From Smittium culicis (taxonomy: Eukaryota; Kickxellomycota; Harpellomycetes; Harpellales; Legeriomycetaceae), in assembly GCA_001970855.1 (NCBI GenBank), contig LSSN01004139.1, forward strand, positions 1-21,129: a DNA stretch of 21,129 bases, written 5' to 3'. Numbering within the stretch: position 1 is the stretch's first letter; each line of letters starts with the position of its first letter. A program made the translations under genes and the position numbers. A model generated the notes under the pieces. The model ran no database searches. It saw only the letters and a list, made by a program, of their open reading frames with translations, and was not told where the DNA came from. Positions 18,746 to 21,129 of the stretch are shown here, one piece after another.

Positions 18746-21095
18746 TAATTCCATAATAAAAAAAAGGTTATTGATCCATTTCTGTATATGACACTGAATT
18801 TAGCTGATGAAAATCGTTTTTTTTAGTATATATGGTCATATTTTGATGTAAAAATACACTTTGTTGGAATTTTACATAAATTTAACTACATTCTCGTTTT
18901 CATTTATAAGCATTATCATTTTTGCAAATTTCAATAAATAAAACTATTAGCATTATGCAAATAAACAAAATTAGGTCAATTTCAGTAGTAAAATATATCA
19001 TTATTAATATAGGATTTTTTTTTGTATTAGAAAATAATAAAAAAAAGTTTCGAGAGATTCAATAAATATATTTAGTTACTGTATATTTTTTTTGTTGAGA
19101 ATTACCTTTTATTAAAAAAATAGATACATGTAAGTATGCATTACATAAAATTAGCAGATTTATTTGGGTTTTTAATAATAGTTGCTTTTTTTTAGCTTTT
19201 ATAAGAAAATAAATTATTTAGTTAAAATATTATCTATATATAATGTAAAAATATTCTTAAAAGTACTAATAATCTCAGGGTTATAAAAAAATTATTTTCT
19301 GGTTTTTTCGTAGACAGATACAGATAATCTTCGCCTTCAAGTCACATATCAAAAAGATTTTCTGATCTAAACCATGTGTATCATGATATAACATGTAGGC
19401 TTTATAATTTTAACGTTTTAACATAAACCTAATTTTAATTAAATTTCTAAATAGCGTACTTCAATAAAAAATTGAATTTTTTGAGCAAATTCAGATTTTT
19501 TGAAATTGGCTTAAAACCCAGGTTAATCTATGTATATAAAATAGCTTAATTAAATGGCCTCAAGGAGATAAATTTATGTAGAAGGAAGTATACAATAAGT
19601 TATTTCATATATCCAGTACTCTGATATGGGGTTTTTTGGCTGATATTATTTGATTTTTTATCCGCATTTTCATTAATGTAAATCTTTTTTTACGATGGTT
19701 AAATGTAAATAAGTTGAATAAGTCGTTATGGGAAATTTTTTTTCTAAATTTCAAAAGTTATAATATTTTTTTTTGTAAAAAATAAAACTATATATTAAGC
19801 TTTTTTATAATAAAAAATAAAAAAATGCATTTAGCGAAAGTTTTAAATTTTTTAAAGATGAAACTTAGCTTATCATTGATCATTGAGTATAGTTAAATAA
19901 GAATCAATAATATAATCTTCTTAAAGCTAATTTAATTTATAATATTCTAGCTTTCTTAATTTTTTTGCCTTATTCTTATCAATAAAGAATTTATAAGTTT
20001 ATTGTTATTTATTTAAAGGAATTATAGAGTCTATAAAATACAATACTTTCTATCTAAATATTATAGGTTTTTTTCAGTTTTAGAGAAATGAGAAATATAC
20101 TTGTGTTTTAGGTTTTTTTTTTCGTTTATCGCTAATAACACTAAATCATAAAGAGAATCGCTATTTTAATTGATTATTTATCTTTGAGAAATTCATTAAT
20201 AATTAGGTGTAAACGCATCAATATTTGCTTTATTTGAATATATATTACTAGTCTAAAGATTTTAAAAATATTAAACAAACATCATTGACAGTATTATTTA
20301 GGGAAAAAAAGGAAACTAAAGCATTTAAAATATATTTAAAATCTTATGCCTGAATAGAATTTTAAATCAAAATTTTATTTTTATAAATATTTTGAAATTA
20401 AAAAATATAATATGATATATGTATTTTAGTTAGTATTTAGTATATTTTTATGTAAATTTATCTATATTAAATTTAAATATTTTATTTTTATGTACTTTTT
20501 TTTCTGTATGCCCTTTAAATTTTTGAGTATTAAATAGTGTGACTTTTTATTAAAATAAAATTTCAATTTTTAAAGTTATAATGAATGCAATAATTAAAAT
20601 TATTTCAAATTTCAGGAATAAATATAATTATTTTTATTGTTATAAATACAATAGGGGTAAAAAAAACTAGCGAATGTAATTATATTTTATAAATAAGATA
20701 AGCTCAATATGACATAATAAAATTTATGTATAAGATTGATTATCAATGATAAATTGTAAGATATTTAACAAACTAATAATTATTGGTTTCTTAAATGTAT
20801 TTTTAGGATGGTTAGATTAAAGCTCATTTTATATTAAATTCCATACTACTTGCAATCTCTTGCTGTTTTTGAATTTTTATATGATTCAAGAAATAGTTAT
20901 AATTTGGATATATGAGTAAAATATTAATATCATTGTGGTGGGTGATGAACGTTAGTCGATTATTTCATTGGCGAGATTAACGCGGTAAAACTTTTTAATT
21001 AAATTAATTATCTGTTACAATTGATATTATATCTCCGTGGATGTTATTGAGATCAATATTTATAGGTTAATCTGATTGATTTTTTATTTTATCAC
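18746..21095. other. AT-rich region without recognisable features
   Basis: Long A and T runs and no frame of note. The stretch 20936-20995 (GGTGATGAACGTTAGTCG...GCGAGATTAACGCGG) is GC-richer than the rest and lies just before repeat copy 4. It may belong to the same element, but I cannot assign it. Confidence 0.6.
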
Positions 21096-21129
21096 GGAAT
21101 TTTATTGGTACGATAACAATAATAGAAAA
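21096..21129 (+). repeat. Leading motif of the unidentified repeat, copy 4 (cut by window end)
   Basis: GGAATTTTATTGGTACGATA followed by ACAATAATAGAAAA matches the start of copy 2 (GGAATTAAATTGTTACGATA, ACAATAAAAGAAAA) at nearly every base, and copy 3 more loosely. The coding part would lie beyond the window. Confidence 0.5.

Overview
The window looks like a gene-poor, transposon-rich piece of a very AT-rich eukaryotic nuclear genome. The evidence is long AT-rich stretches with no long reading frame, several unrelated retrotransposon and DNA-transposon relics, a 7-bp microsatellite and one gene with a probable spliceosomal intron. The DIRS element reads to me like those of early-diverging fungi, but the host cannot be fixed from this window. 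A microsporidian, a mucoromycete-type fungus or another AT-rich protist all remain possible.

Layout. At 1-42 lies the last part of a non-LTR retrotransposon reading frame; 43-2371 is featureless AT-rich DNA. At 2372-6648 there is a complete-length but decayed DIRS retrotransposon, read on the minus strand: gag, then reverse transcriptase, RNase H, methyltransferase-like domain and tyrosine recombinase. It is bounded by split inverted repeats and carries an internal complementary region at 2611-2702. All its genes are broken by stops, and the RT has lost its centre by deletion.

From 6649 to 11250 there is mostly AT-rich DNA with scattered relics. These are a (TATAAAA)n microsatellite, a fragment of an unidentified repeated coding sequence (8640-8953), a possible retropepsin relic (9350-9559), and a LINE reverse transcriptase fragment with its C-terminal end (10308-10739). 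The LINE piece lies next to a poly(A)-like tract.

At 11255-13083 (minus strand) is the only gene that looks intact. It is a predicted secreted protein with a signal peptide, about 22 Cys-Arg pentapeptide units (38 cysteines in 111 residues), a basic middle and an Arg-Gly tract. A probable 101-bp intron joins it to an acidic C-terminal exon. I know no family it belongs to.

From 13800 to 17180 is a patchwork of piggyBac-like ends (TTAA followed by CCCTTTC...GCAGTAGA), a 99-codon relic frame, a 188-bp MITE-like unit and repeated segments. The same unidentified repeat family as at 8640-8953 recurs at 16286-16510 (plus), 18531-18745 (minus) and, by its leading motif only, at 21096-21129, where the window ends. 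The rest of 17181-21095 shows nothing I can support.

Nothing suggests that these elements act together. The most notable items are the Cys-Arg repeat protein and the unidentified dispersed coding repeat.
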